This document shows, one piece after another, positions 1 through 8,364 of a DNA stretch of 64,000 nt. The notes beneath the pieces were generated by a model. That model saw only the letters and a program-made list of their open reading frames with translations, did not search any database and had not been told where the DNA came from. The stretch lies in the NCBI RefSeq assembly GCF_001583495.1, contig NZ_LQAQ01000037.1:35775-99774 (forward strand). The letters are read 5' to 3'. How positions within the stretch are numbered: the stretch's first letter is position 1; every line of letters starts with the position of its first letter. The stretch is from Flammeovirga sp. SJP92. Its GTDB lineage: Bacteria; Bacteroidota; Bacteroidia; Cytophagales; Flammeovirgaceae. The position numbers and the translations under genes are program-made.

Positions 1-160
1 TGACAGTATTGAGTTTAATTCGGGTAAGTAAGGAAGTCATTATAACTTTGTTTAGGTTTAATCTAACCTAAAAATAACAGCTTAATATTAAATTAGCAAA
101 TATTTAATATTTAATTGTAATTTTTCAAGCTATAAGAAATTCCTTACTTTTTATTTTTTC

Positions 161-1027
161 TTAATGACCTGGCTCCCAAATCAAACGGCAGAAAGCACTT
201 AATCTTTCGTTTTCTCTTGCTACAGGAATACCCGCTACAATACCAATTAATAAATTATCAGCCAATGCCACTCTCATTTGTGGTCTAATGGTCATATCAA
301 AATCTTGATGCTCAAAAGTTTGGTTAAATTCTACACCAATAAAATTGGTGGTACCTGGAATCATATAATGCACACTGGGGTTAAACTCAAAAGAAGTTTC
401 TAATCCTGATTGGTTAAAAATTTGTTCAATCTTAGGACCAGTATAAATTAAGGAGTGAAAATTTTGCCCCCATCTTTTCGCAATGACGAAAAATGGATTA
501 TATAAATTCCCTCTGACTAAAGGATTACCAAACTGTTTAAAATCAGACAATAGAATTTCATTGATATAACCTAATGCCATGGTCATAGCCATCTTCTCAC
601 TCACAAAGAAACTCCACTGTGTTGCGAGCTTTAAACTTTCCAGGCGATCAGCAGGAATTGAGTCTGAAGAAACTCCTTTTTGAGGAGCATAAAATGTGAA
701 AGGTAACTCTACCTCAAAACCCAAACGGTTGATCGGTGCCCATTCATATTCTACCAATGCCTCGTATTTATCATAGTCTAAATTATCAACCAATTCCACA
801 CCCACGTTCCATTCTTTTTCACCTTTACGTGCACCTAGATCTCGGATTAAGTCAATGTAAAGAGGCTCAGCATGAAGTACTTTTGCTGGGAGAGTTTTGT
901 CTTGATAATTTTCTATAAATAAGCTATCGATTTCTCTTTTCGTCTTTAGTTCATGCTGTTGTGCAAAAACACACAGAGAAGTCAATAAACTAATAAATAT
1001 TGCCAATGCAATTTTTTTGATTGTCAT
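161..1027 (-). CDS. Conserved envelope protein, probable outer-membrane beta-barrel
   Basis: This 288-residue protein has an N-terminal signal peptide (hydrophobic run over residues 5-22, ending CVFAQ). After it comes the stretch HAEPLYIDLIRDLGARKGE, which I recognise as typical of a conserved Bacteroidota family of unknown function. The rest is rich in alternating aromatic and polar segments (EVELPFTFYAP, VEFNQTFEH, MRVALADNLLIGIVAGI), as expected of an outer-membrane beta-barrel. The start is the ATG just before the signal peptide. The gene stands alone, 263 bp downstream of the next minus-strand gene. No enzymatic motif is visible and I do not assign a function. The barrel topology is inference from composition. 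Confidence 0.75.
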   Translation of the reverse strand: MTIKKIALAIFISLLTSLCVFAQQHELKTKREIDSLFIENYQDKTLPAKVLHAEPLYIDLIRDLGARKGEKEWNVGVELVDNLDYDKYEALVEYEWAPINRLGFEVELPFTFYAPQKGVSSDSIPADRLESLKLATQWSFFVSEKMAMTMALGYINEILLSDFKQFGNPLVRGNLYNPFFVIAKRWGQNFHSLIYTGPKIEQIFNQSGLETSFEFNPSVHYMIPGTTNFIGVEFNQTFEHQDFDMTIRPQMRVALADNLLIGIVAGIPVARENERLSAFCRLIWEPGH

Positions 1028-1230
1028 GAGGATAAAGTAAATAAACAGATGTTAGATTTAGAAATACTGTTGTGATTTGATTTTTCAAGCACAATACTAA
1101 TATAAGTACTAAGACAAAAGTATTTAATATTAATTCTAATTATTGTTTTAGCACTAAATTGATAATAAGGTTCATCAAATCACACCCGCAAATATAATTA
1201 TAGAAAATAATGTAGGGTTTGTTATATAAA

Positions 1231-1265
1231 AAATGCCGAAAATTTAGATTAAATCTTCGACATTT
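1231..1265 (-). terminator. Intrinsic terminator of the royal-jelly-type lipoprotein gene
   Basis: An inverted repeat pairs AAATGCCGAA (1231-1240) with TTCGACATTT (1256-1265), one pair being a wobble, with further A/T pairing inside. Read on the minus strand the stem is followed by TTTTTTATAT. It lies about 25 bp past the stop of the 1291-2361 gene. Confidence 0.7.
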
Positions 1266-1290
1266 GGCTTATCTAGTATTTTATCATCAA

Positions 1291-2361
1291 CTACTTTTCA
1301 CTCAACATTTCATCCAATAAGGACATTGAAACCTTATATACCTCGTATTTACCTCTTTTTTCTTCTGGTAAATGGATCTGAGATGTAGTGAAGTAAATTT
1401 CCCTTTCCAAATTTTTGGCAAATGAATCTGCCCATCGGATTCGCGAATCTTCTAAAAGGCGAATTAATTTCCCCTCTTTTGTATATATATTAATACCGTT
1501 GGTTTCTAATCCCCCCAACCAAAGGTTTCCTTTTCGGTCAAACAACATTCCATCTGTTGCTGGAACCTCTGCCACTTTTTCAACACTTTCCTGTACCTTC
1601 TGTTCTGTTGCATTACTATCCAAAAGTACGGATGTATTCACCTTATATAAAGTGTGTGAAGTAAGTGCAATAAAATACAACTCTTTGTAATCTGGAGTCA
1701 ATGCTATACCATCTGAAGCCACTGAATTTTCCCATTTGATGCCATCACATATTAAATGATCCAGTTCAGATTGAACACTATTATGCCCCGTCAATAAACG
1801 TTTAGATGTTCCAGTTGCAAGGTCTAATACAATGATTCCACCAATTCCAGAATCAGTGATATAAGCCACTTCTCTTTCGATGTCAATTCTAACATCGTTG
1901 TAGTACGAATTCGTAAAATAGTTCTCTTTTGGAAAGTCATACGATCTAATCAATTCATCTGTTTTAAGATCAAAAGCATACAAAACGGGTCCATTCTCTA
2001 CTACTCCCTTAAACTGTTTATTGAAAGTGTCTAATACCCAAAGTCTGTTTTTGGCATCACAAACCACACTCTGAACTCCGTAGAAAGAAAAATCTCCTCT
2101 TTTGGTATTCCACATTTCCGAAGGATAAGGGCGTGGTTTTCCATCTACAATTTCAGCAACCGAATAAGTTATACTATCGGTCCATGTAGGATAATTGACA
2201 AAAACTCTATTGTTTTTACTTACGGCAATTCCTGTCCATTGCTCAGCAGATTGAGCCACTAATGTTAGAGGGTCTTGCTCTTTTATTTCATTTGATTTTT
2301 GACAACCGATTATAAACTGGAGGCAAAAAATTAGATTTAGAATAAGATATTTGATATTCAT
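1291..2361 (-). CDS. Major royal jelly protein (yellow)-family lipoprotein
   Basis: This 356-residue protein starts with a lipoprotein signal peptide (hydrophobic residues 5-18, then FIIGCQ with the lipidated Cys at residue 20), so it should be anchored in the envelope. The body matches the royal-jelly/yellow beta-propeller family: LWVLDTF, then GPVLYAFDL and a YFTNSYYNDVRID segment, AYITDSGIGGIIVLDL, and later SDGIALTPDYKELYFIALTS. Bacterial members resemble SMP-30/gluconolactonase propellers, but their substrates are mostly unknown, so I give only the family. It has its own terminator downstream, and the 246-bp gap upstream suggests a monocistronic gene. Confidence 0.8.
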   Translation of the reverse strand: MNIKYLILNLIFCLQFIIGCQKSNEIKEQDPLTLVAQSAEQWTGIAVSKNNRVFVNYPTWTDSITYSVAEIVDGKPRPYPSEMWNTKRGDFSFYGVQSVVCDAKNRLWVLDTFNKQFKGVVENGPVLYAFDLKTDELIRSYDFPKENYFTNSYYNDVRIDIEREVAYITDSGIGGIIVLDLATGTSKRLLTGHNSVQSELDHLICDGIKWENSVASDGIALTPDYKELYFIALTSHTLYKVNTSVLLDSNATEQKVQESVEKVAEVPATDGMLFDRKGNLWLGGLETNGINIYTKEGKLIRLLEDSRIRWADSFAKNLEREIYFTTSQIHLPEEKRGKYEVYKVSMSLLDEMLSEK

Positions 2362-2607
2362 TTATTTAATATGAGATGAAGTAACAGGTACTAAAAAGTA
2401 ACTAAGTATTTTGTTTTATTTTATAAACAAAGCTATAAAACTTCAGATGATTCTTAAAATTTGTATAGTGCAAAATGTACTTTTTAGGAAGTGTTTAGAA
2501 ATGTATATAATACAATTTTGTTAATTATGTAATGCGGTATATAACAAAGTGAACTTTTAATTCACTCCAAATTTTTTCAAACGAATGTAGGATAATTTCT
2601 CCTTTTA

Positions 2608-3549
2608 CTAAAAAGGTAATTCTTCCTCCTTGAAAAATTGTGGATAGTCGTTTTTAGATGTAATTATTTTAATATCGCAAATTACACTTTCTTCGTTTAC
2701 ATCTTTGGCTCTGCAGTAAGAAATCAGACCTTCTTTTCCTTCATCAACCAACAATTTATTTCCTGCATTGATAGGATAATTTATAGCGGTCGCAATCGGT
2801 TTAACAACGCCTAAAACCCTTTCTGAGCGAGAAAAATAACTTAATACAAAACGTGTATCATCTGAGGTTGTATCTTGGATAAGTACTACTCTATTAGACA
2901 AGCTAGCCAACACTTTACACGCTTCTATATACTTATATTCGTCATATATAATTTCAGGTGGAAAAGGAGAAATAACAGCAATCAAGTTGGAATGGAAAAT
3001 GTCATTATCCGGGAGGTAAACCTGATCAATTCCTGAAGAGACTACCTCCACATAAAAAGAGTCTTTGGAGTCTTTGACAATAGAAGAAACACCTCTCTGA
3101 TGCATAATATTCAAGGTTATCTCATCTTCATCACTAAACTCTGTAATCTTTTGACTGATGATTTGTCCATGTTGATCAGGATTTTTTGTACCTATAATTC
3201 CAACACTGTATTCATTTAAAATCTCTTGATTTCCTGCCACATATAATACTGGCCAAAGCTCACTTACCTTTAAAATATTCTGAGGATAATGCTCATTCAA
3301 AAATGAAATAGGTTGAATTGAATACTTCTTGCAATTGTCTAAAATTTCAGAAGCGATAGCAATCCCTTTTTCTATATCTTCTATTGTAGTTTTATTAATT
3401 CTCTTCGTTTCCTCTAGGATAAGTGTGATAGCCTCTCTCACAGAGGACGTATTTTTTTCTGCATCGCTTAATGCTTTTGCATTTCTGAAAAGAAACTTTG
3501 GACCAAATCCACGAATATTTAATATTGACAAAATAAGAAATTCTATCAT
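2608..3549 (-). CDS. Degenerate DprA/Smf-like protein
   Basis: This 313-residue protein has the layout of DprA, the single-stranded-DNA-binding RecA loader: an N-terminal helical region (ILNIRGFGPKF), then YPQNILKVSELWPVLYVAG and VGIIGTKNPDQHG, which correspond to the DprA segments YPxxL..P.vLyv.G and vaIVGTR.as.yG. The motif expected next, SGxAxGID..AH, is not recognisable; the region reads TLNIMHQRGVSSIVKDS. The usual C-terminal nucleotide-fold hallmark (sGSl.TA..A) is also replaced. It is therefore a diverged paralogue rather than a standard DprA. No competence genes lie nearby. Family assignment is fairly secure; function is unknown. Confidence 0.65.
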   Translation of the reverse strand: MIEFLILSILNIRGFGPKFLFRNAKALSDAEKNTSSVREAITLILEETKRINKTTIEDIEKGIAIASEILDNCKKYSIQPISFLNEHYPQNILKVSELWPVLYVAGNQEILNEYSVGIIGTKNPDQHGQIISQKITEFSDEDEITLNIMHQRGVSSIVKDSKDSFYVEVVSSGIDQVYLPDNDIFHSNLIAVISPFPPEIIYDEYKYIEACKVLASLSNRVVLIQDTTSDDTRFVLSYFSRSERVLGVVKPIATAINYPINAGNKLLVDEGKEGLISYCRAKDVNEESVICDIKIITSKNDYPQFFKEEELPF

Positions 3550-3712
3550 TTTTCCAAGATTATTAATGAAGCATTGATTATAATGTAATATTACGGCGAA
3601 AATTTAGATTTTTTCTATGAAGTAATAAAAAAAAGATACTATATTGCACATGGGTAAAGAATCATAGGTTAGTCACCTATATAAAAAAAACTAGTCGGAA
3701 ATCTTTTCGACT

Positions 3713-3741
3713 AAAAGCATCCTGATTTTCAGGATGCTTTT
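3713..3741 (-). terminator. Strong intrinsic terminator after the GNAT gene
   Basis: A perfect 13-bp stem, AAAAGCATCCTGA (3713-3725) with TCAGGATGCTTTT (3729-3741), encloses a 3-nt loop just past the stop of the 3747-4508 gene. A weaker hairpin (AGTCG/CGACT, 3693-3712) follows. The structure could act in either direction. Confidence 0.8.
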
Positions 3742-3746
3742 ATTAT

Positions 3747-4508
3747 TTATGCGTATTCGATAATTTTCCCTTCTTCTGTAAACCCAACTTTTCTAAAAAT
3801 ATTTTCAGAATCTTCAGAAGCTTGAGTTACTATTTTTTCTATTCCATTTTTCTTGGCATAATCAATCGCTTGTAAAACGAGTGCCTTACCAATGCCTTGC
3901 ATTCTATTTTCTTTCATCACAGAAAGGTTATAGATTCCTGCCACTTTTGGATCAGATGGCGGAATAAACAACTCGATCACTCCAACTACTTGCCCACCTT
4001 GATAATAATTGAACATGATAGTATGTGTCTTTTTCAAAACTTCCATGTGTACATTATTATAGAAGTGTAATACATTCACATCAAACGGTTCCCAATTATT
4101 GGCAATTACAAATGCATTATCTATGATATCTTGCTTTTCAGCGACTGTATTAATGTTTTCATTTGTATCTGATTTCAGATCATCAATCTTTGCCCAGAAA
4201 CCTTTGCTACTTCCTGCTTCTTTGACTCCTAATTTTTCAAAGATAGATTTTACATTATCTGTCAAGTTAAAATCACTGATCCAAATGCATGATTCTCTCA
4301 ATCTGTTTTCAAAAAAAGATACGGCCGTTTTGAGGCTTTCTTCTTTCAATTCTTCTCCATTATGAATATGTATTACATTAAAGGTGTCAGCCTTTAAACC
4401 ACTATCAATATAACTTAATCCATCAGCAGATAGTACCTGCATAATATTACATGTAGAAGCCAACACAGCCGCATGTTCTTTAAAATTTTGATCTATAAGT
4501 TCCTTCAT
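3747..4508 (-). CDS. GNAT-family N-acetyltransferase with extra N-terminal domain
   Basis: The C-terminal half of this 253-residue cytoplasmic protein is a GNAT acetyltransferase: VAGIYNLSVMKENRMQGIGK carries the acetyl-CoA pyrophosphate-binding signature (R-M-Q-G-I-G), followed by IEKIVTQASEDSENIFRKVG and the GFTEEGK strand. The N-terminal ~115 residues (EHAAVLASTCNIMQVLSADG...) form a second region, possibly a decayed GNAT repeat. Total length is well above the ~150-180 residues of a single-domain GNAT. The acceptor substrate cannot be told. It is monocistronic, with a strong terminator directly downstream. Confidence 0.8.
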   Translation of the reverse strand: MKELIDQNFKEHAAVLASTCNIMQVLSADGLSYIDSGLKADTFNVIHIHNGEELKEESLKTAVSFFENRLRESCIWISDFNLTDNVKSIFEKLGVKEAGSSKGFWAKIDDLKSDTNENINTVAEKQDIIDNAFVIANNWEPFDVNVLHFYNNVHMEVLKKTHTIMFNYYQGGQVVGVIELFIPPSDPKVAGIYNLSVMKENRMQGIGKALVLQAIDYAKKNGIEKIVTQASEDSENIFRKVGFTEEGKIIEYA

Positions 4509-4644
4509 TATTCCGTTGTTCTTGAATTACAAAGGTAAAACTTTAAAATAAAATTAGGTTGTTAATAAAATATATGTAAATCCATGATTTTGCAATTTGA
4601 CTTTCTATTTTCAAATTTATTTCATTTTTGCCCTAAACAAAAAA

Positions 4645-4673
4645 GGCAGAGAAAAGTGCTACTTCCCTCTACC
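4645..4673 (-). terminator. Intrinsic terminator after the acetylesterase-like gene
   Basis: On the minus strand GGTAGAGGGAAGT pairs with ACTTTTCTCTGCC around the loop AGC (13 bp including wobble pairs), and the stem is followed by TTTTTTG. It lies about 32 bp after the stop of the 4705-6108 gene. Confidence 0.7.
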
Positions 4674-4704
4674 TCAATCAATGTATTATTTTATGTCTAC
4701 AGCA

Positions 4705-6108
4705 TTACAATGCTTTCTGATTTTTATCTAAGATTTTCTGTTTTGAAAAACATGATGCTGGCAAACCTGACTCGTTAACCAATAACGGTACTGCTCTACT
4801 ATTCCATCCGAACCTCACATACTTTGGTTTTTTGATTTTACCTAGCTCCAAAATTACAACTCCTCTGTGCACTTTTGCCTTTACAGTTTGGAAGTCGGTC
4901 TCTTCTCCAGAAACTTCAAAATCACCCTGATCACCTTCTTCAAAGTGCAAGCCTTTACTGTTTTTATAATAAACAAAAAGCTTCTTTCCTTCTTTGACTA
5001 CTCTATCGAGTTCGGGAGATTCTACTAATTGGTTATCAATAACTTTATAGTGTTTCTTTAAAGCAATATTTGATAAACGAATGCCGATTTCATCTTTATT
5101 TTTTGCATGTAAATCATGAATATCACCGATATCACTTGTCACTACCATTGCGGTTTTATTGATATGAAGCAGTTGTCTTTGGTGGTCTCTGATCACTGCT
5201 CCATGCGTCATTTTTTTATATTTATACGGTGCAATCTGAACATAATAAAATGGGATTTTGCCAAATTGCTCATGCATATGGTGGATCAAAGTTGTCATTT
5301 GTTTTTTATAATCTCCCTTTTTATTAGGTTGATCTTTTCCATGAGACCAAAGAATCCCTGCGAACTTGTAATCTCTGTATTGATACATTAACGCATGATG
5401 CGAGATATCATAATGATGGAAACTGAAAGGCTGTTTTTCCACATCATCATCCAAATGTTCAATGGAAGAGAGTTCCTGTTCTAAAAAAGATTCCTCATGC
5501 CAGCTGTCAATAGGTTCGTCTCCCCAATCTTGGACAACTACCCCAATTGGCACGTTTAGTTTTTCATTGAGATTTAATGAAAAATAGTAACTTAATTCGC
5601 TCCATTTTTCCAAAACAGCTTGACTGCATAATTCCCAATTACCACTGATATCTTCATGTACATACCCTTTTTCTTTAGGATGTACGGTCATTAATCTGAT
5701 GTTTGGGTAAGATGATCTTTCAAAAACTTCTTTGGGTAAATTGGCATGATCTTCAAAAGTTGAGGTGATGTTCGTTTGCCCTACAGCTAACCAAACTTCT
5801 CCTACTACAACATTTGTCAAATCAATGTTCTTCTCTTCGGATTTGATAGAGATGACATAGCTTTTATATCCTCCTTTGGGCGTACTAATTTTCACCTTCC
5901 AGTTACTGTTATGGTCAACAGTAGTGGTAATGGATTGTCCCCATGAAGGATGAACTGTGATACTTTCTCCTGTTTTTCCCCAGCCCCATAGGGTTACTGT
6001 GGTATTCTGTTGTAATACCATGTTGCTAGAAAAAAGGTTACTTACAGATAAGGCATAGATTGGGTTAACAAAAACCCATAATACCATAAGAATTAATAGT
6101 TTTTTCAT
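4705..6108 (-). CDS. Sialate O-acetylesterase-like (SASA family) secreted protein with altered nucleophile motif
   Basis: This 467-residue protein has a signal peptide (residues 1-19) and then the N-terminal beta domain typical of Bacteroidota SASA esterases (NLFSSNMVLQQ, WGWGKTGESITV). The SGNH-fold core follows: GEVWLAVGQTNI (104-114), VPIGVVVQDWGDEPIDSW, ILWSHGKDQPN, PFYYVQIAPY and SDIGDIHDLHAKNK. In the family the first block reads GEVWLcsGQSNM with Ser as nucleophile; here that position is Thr112. The WYQGEsN block is also changed, while the catalytic His (His334) remains. It may be an inactive or re-specialised esterase. It could act on acetylated glycans in the periplasm. No glycan genes adjoin it. 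Confidence 0.75.
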   Translation of the reverse strand: MKKLLILMVLWVFVNPIYALSVSNLFSSNMVLQQNTTVTLWGWGKTGESITVHPSWGQSITTTVDHNSNWKVKISTPKGGYKSYVISIKSEEKNIDLTNVVVGEVWLAVGQTNITSTFEDHANLPKEVFERSSYPNIRLMTVHPKEKGYVHEDISGNWELCSQAVLEKWSELSYYFSLNLNEKLNVPIGVVVQDWGDEPIDSWHEESFLEQELSSIEHLDDDVEKQPFSFHHYDISHHALMYQYRDYKFAGILWSHGKDQPNKKGDYKKQMTTLIHHMHEQFGKIPFYYVQIAPYKYKKMTHGAVIRDHQRQLLHINKTAMVVTSDIGDIHDLHAKNKDEIGIRLSNIALKKHYKVIDNQLVESPELDRVVKEGKKLFVYYKNSKGLHFEEGDQGDFEVSGEETDFQTVKAKVHRGVVILELGKIKKPKYVRFGWNSRAVPLLVNESGLPASCFSKQKILDKNQKAL

Positions 6109-6413
6109 TATAATTTAAGAGTAACATTAACAGTAGTCTATTGTTAGAAGCAAAAAGTATGAAGTTATAAGTGATATATAGCAGAGCTTCGTAGTAATAG
6201 TTACTGCATCAAAAAGTTTAAGTTAATTGTTTAGTGTAAGTCGTTAATTTGTTGTCTATCAATCACACAGGATAGCAAGACTAGAAAACACTTCAGCAAT
6301 TATAAAATGTTTTACATGAAAAAGCAAATATGACGTGTAAGAAATTAACTTATAACTATCTAATATTCAGTTAAATCAACAAAATTTTAATTACTCTTAT
6401 TTAACAATGGTCA
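6109..6413. other. 305-bp intergenic region, nothing recognised
   Basis: AT-rich spacer between the acetylesterase-like gene and the lytTR regulator gene. I see no ORF, repeat-family member or convincing hairpin. It should contain the promoter of the acetylesterase-like gene, which I could not place. Confidence 0.5.
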
Positions 6414-7091
6414 CTATATGTTTAACTTATCGTAAACTAAATGCCTATATTTTTGACCGATGGGTACTTCTTTTCCTCTAATTTTAATTCTATTACCTTC
6501 CACAATATCAATGCTGTAGTTATTGATCAAAAAAGATTTATGCACTCTGATGAAATTATCTTTTTCAGAAAGCAACTCTTCGAAATAGGAAAGTTTCTGA
6601 TGACAAACCAAGCACTCATTTTCAAAGTGAAGTTTCACATAATTGCCATAAGCCTCTAGAAAGAGTAATTCCTTCTTATTTACTGCTTTTAGTTGCTTGT
6701 CTACTTTAATAAAAAAACGGTCATTTTCTGGAGCTTCAATTGGAGTTGGAATTTGTATTTTATGAAGCGCCGTCATAAAACGGCTGAAGCTAAATGGCTT
6801 GAGTAAATAATCCACAACATTGAGCTCAAAACCTTCCAAAGCAAACTCTTGATAGGCTGAAGTTACAATCACTTTGGGTGGAGAAGGTAAAGATCTTAGC
6901 ATTTCAAAACCAGTCATTTTGGGCATATTGATATCTAAAAATAGAAGATCAATATTGGTGGTATGAAAAAAATCCATGGCTTCAAAAGCATCATATGCGT
7001 TTCCAATTTTCTCAAGATAAGGTACTTTTTCACAATACCCTTCAATGATTCTATGTGCTATGGGTTCGTCATCTATAATCAAATATCTCAT
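6414..7091 (-). CDS. LytTR-family response regulator
   Basis: This 225-residue regulator has a receiver domain (residues 1-~115): acidic pair D7/D8, phosphoacceptor Asp53 in LLFLDINMP, T77/S78 and Lys98 in YLLKPF. The C-terminal LytTR DNA-binding domain (~125-225) shows FIKVDKQLKAVNKKELLFLE, YGNYVKLHFEN, FIRVHKSFLINNYSI and KGKEVPIGQKYR. It overlaps the upstream sensor kinase gene by 4 bp (ATGA), so the two are translationally coupled and form a LytS/LytR-type pair. Targets cannot be read from the sequence. The nearest candidate is the acetylesterase-like gene downstream. Confidence 0.92.
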   Translation of the reverse strand: MRYLIIDDEPIAHRIIEGYCEKVPYLEKIGNAYDAFEAMDFFHTTNIDLLFLDINMPKMTGFEMLRSLPSPPKVIVTSAYQEFALEGFELNVVDYLLKPFSFSRFMTALHKIQIPTPIEAPENDRFFIKVDKQLKAVNKKELLFLEAYGNYVKLHFENECLVCHQKLSYFEELLSEKDNFIRVHKSFLINNYSIDIVEGNRIKIRGKEVPIGQKYRHLVYDKLNI

Positions 7092-8203
7092 ACTAAGTCG
7101 ATTATCAAAATTGCTTTATAAGTATCTATTGTATCAATAATTTCATAATGATGACGGTTAGGGTAAATCAATTCTAATCGCTTTTTTAGATTATCAATCC
7201 CTATACCGACTCTATGATCAATTAAAGCCTGATCAAAATTATTTTCAATAGTGAAACTAACTTGTGTACCTTCTTCTTCAATTTCCACGAAAATATAGGC
7301 ATTCTCCACCAGCGTTTCTACACCATGTTTGAAGGCATTTTCTAAGAGAATAATGTACAGTAAAGGTGCAATTTTAAAGTCAGATATCACAGAATTGATA
7401 AAATGAATTTGAACATTCTTTTGATATCTTATTTTATGTAACTCAATGTAATTTTCTAAATAAGTGATTTCATTTTGAATGGCTACTTTTTCCTCCTTCC
7501 CTTCATAAATAGTGTAACGCATCATATCACCCAACTTCAAGACCACTTCTGGTGCCTTATCTGATTTTTCTACTGTCAAACCGTAAAGATTATTCAACGT
7601 ATTGAAGAAAAAATGGGGATTGATCTGGCTTTTTAATAATTGCAATTCAGCTCTTGCTTTTTCGTTTTTCAGAGTTTGTAGCCATTTCCATTGTTCATAA
7701 ACCCAAAAAACGAAAAGAACAGGTATGGTGAGTATTGTCATTACAACTACTTTTTCATATTGTTCGGCATTATCATCATTTCCTTGAACTAGGTAGACAA
7801 ATAAGAACATTCCAAGGAAAAAGCCCCAGAAATACCTGTAATATTTCATAAAGAATTTTGGCATAATGGTATACACCAATCCATTGAAAAGTAAAACCAC
7901 TAAGACAATGGTTACGGGATTTTCATTGACCTGTGCGGCCTCATCATAGAGGCTTATGAAGATCATGAAAATAAAAGCCCCTGCCAATTTCATCAAGACA
8001 GGAATTTTCTTCTTCAAGTAAGAAAAATGATAGGTAATAAATGACACTAGTAGAGACCAAAAAATCATCGCTACTGTAAATTCTTCTGTTTCTGTAATTG
8101 GAGTGATAATAATGCCCGCAATCATCATTATCACTGCTAAAAGTCCTGTAATAGTAGAGCCTATGAGGATCGGTTTTCCGTATTTAGTTATTTTATTTTC
8201 CAT
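7088..8203 (-). CDS. LytS-type sensor histidine kinase (HisKA-5TM/His_kinase family)
   Basis: The N-terminal half of this 371-residue protein holds about five or six transmembrane helices (residues ~12-35, 44-60, 70-88, 97-115, 124-142, 151-168). The cytoplasmic kinase part then begins with KSQINPHFFFNTLNNL, the His_kinase (PF06580-type) box with phosphoacceptor His197. The ATPase domain follows with PLLYIILLENAFKHGVE (N box) and GIGIDNLKKRLELIYP (G box). There is no separate extracellular sensor domain, so the stimulus is probably sensed within or near the membrane. It overlaps its cognate LytTR regulator gene by 4 bp. Promoter lies in the 160-bp gap upstream. Confidence 0.92.
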   Translation of the reverse strand: MENKITKYGKPILIGSTITGLLAVIMMIAGIIITPITETEEFTVAMIFWSLLVSFITYHFSYLKKKIPVLMKLAGAFIFMIFISLYDEAAQVNENPVTIVLVVLLFNGLVYTIMPKFFMKYYRYFWGFFLGMFLFVYLVQGNDDNAEQYEKVVVMTILTIPVLFVFWVYEQWKWLQTLKNEKARAELQLLKSQINPHFFFNTLNNLYGLTVEKSDKAPEVVLKLGDMMRYTIYEGKEEKVAIQNEITYLENYIELHKIRYQKNVQIHFINSVISDFKIAPLLYIILLENAFKHGVETLVENAYIFVEIEEEGTQVSFTIENNFDQALIDHRVGIGIDNLKKRLELIYPNRHHYEIIDTIDTYKAILIIDLV

Positions 8204-8316
8204 ACTTCAAAGGTAGTTGCTGTGCCATAAGTCAACAATTATTTTATTTGAACGCAGAATTTTGGGTGATGAACGATTGAAATATCAGGATCAAATGTAG
8301 GAAAACAAAAGCAACC

Positions 8317-8343
8317 CACTATTCATTGCACTATAATAGTGGA
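8317..8343 (-). terminator. Probable terminator of the phosphatase operon
   Basis: CCACTATT (8317-8324) pairs with AATAGTGG (8336-8343) about 20 bp beyond the stop of the 8365-10011 gene. On the minus strand it is followed by GTTGCTTTTGTTTT. Confidence 0.55.
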
Positions 8344-8364
8344 TTGCTATGGGGAAAAGTGTTC

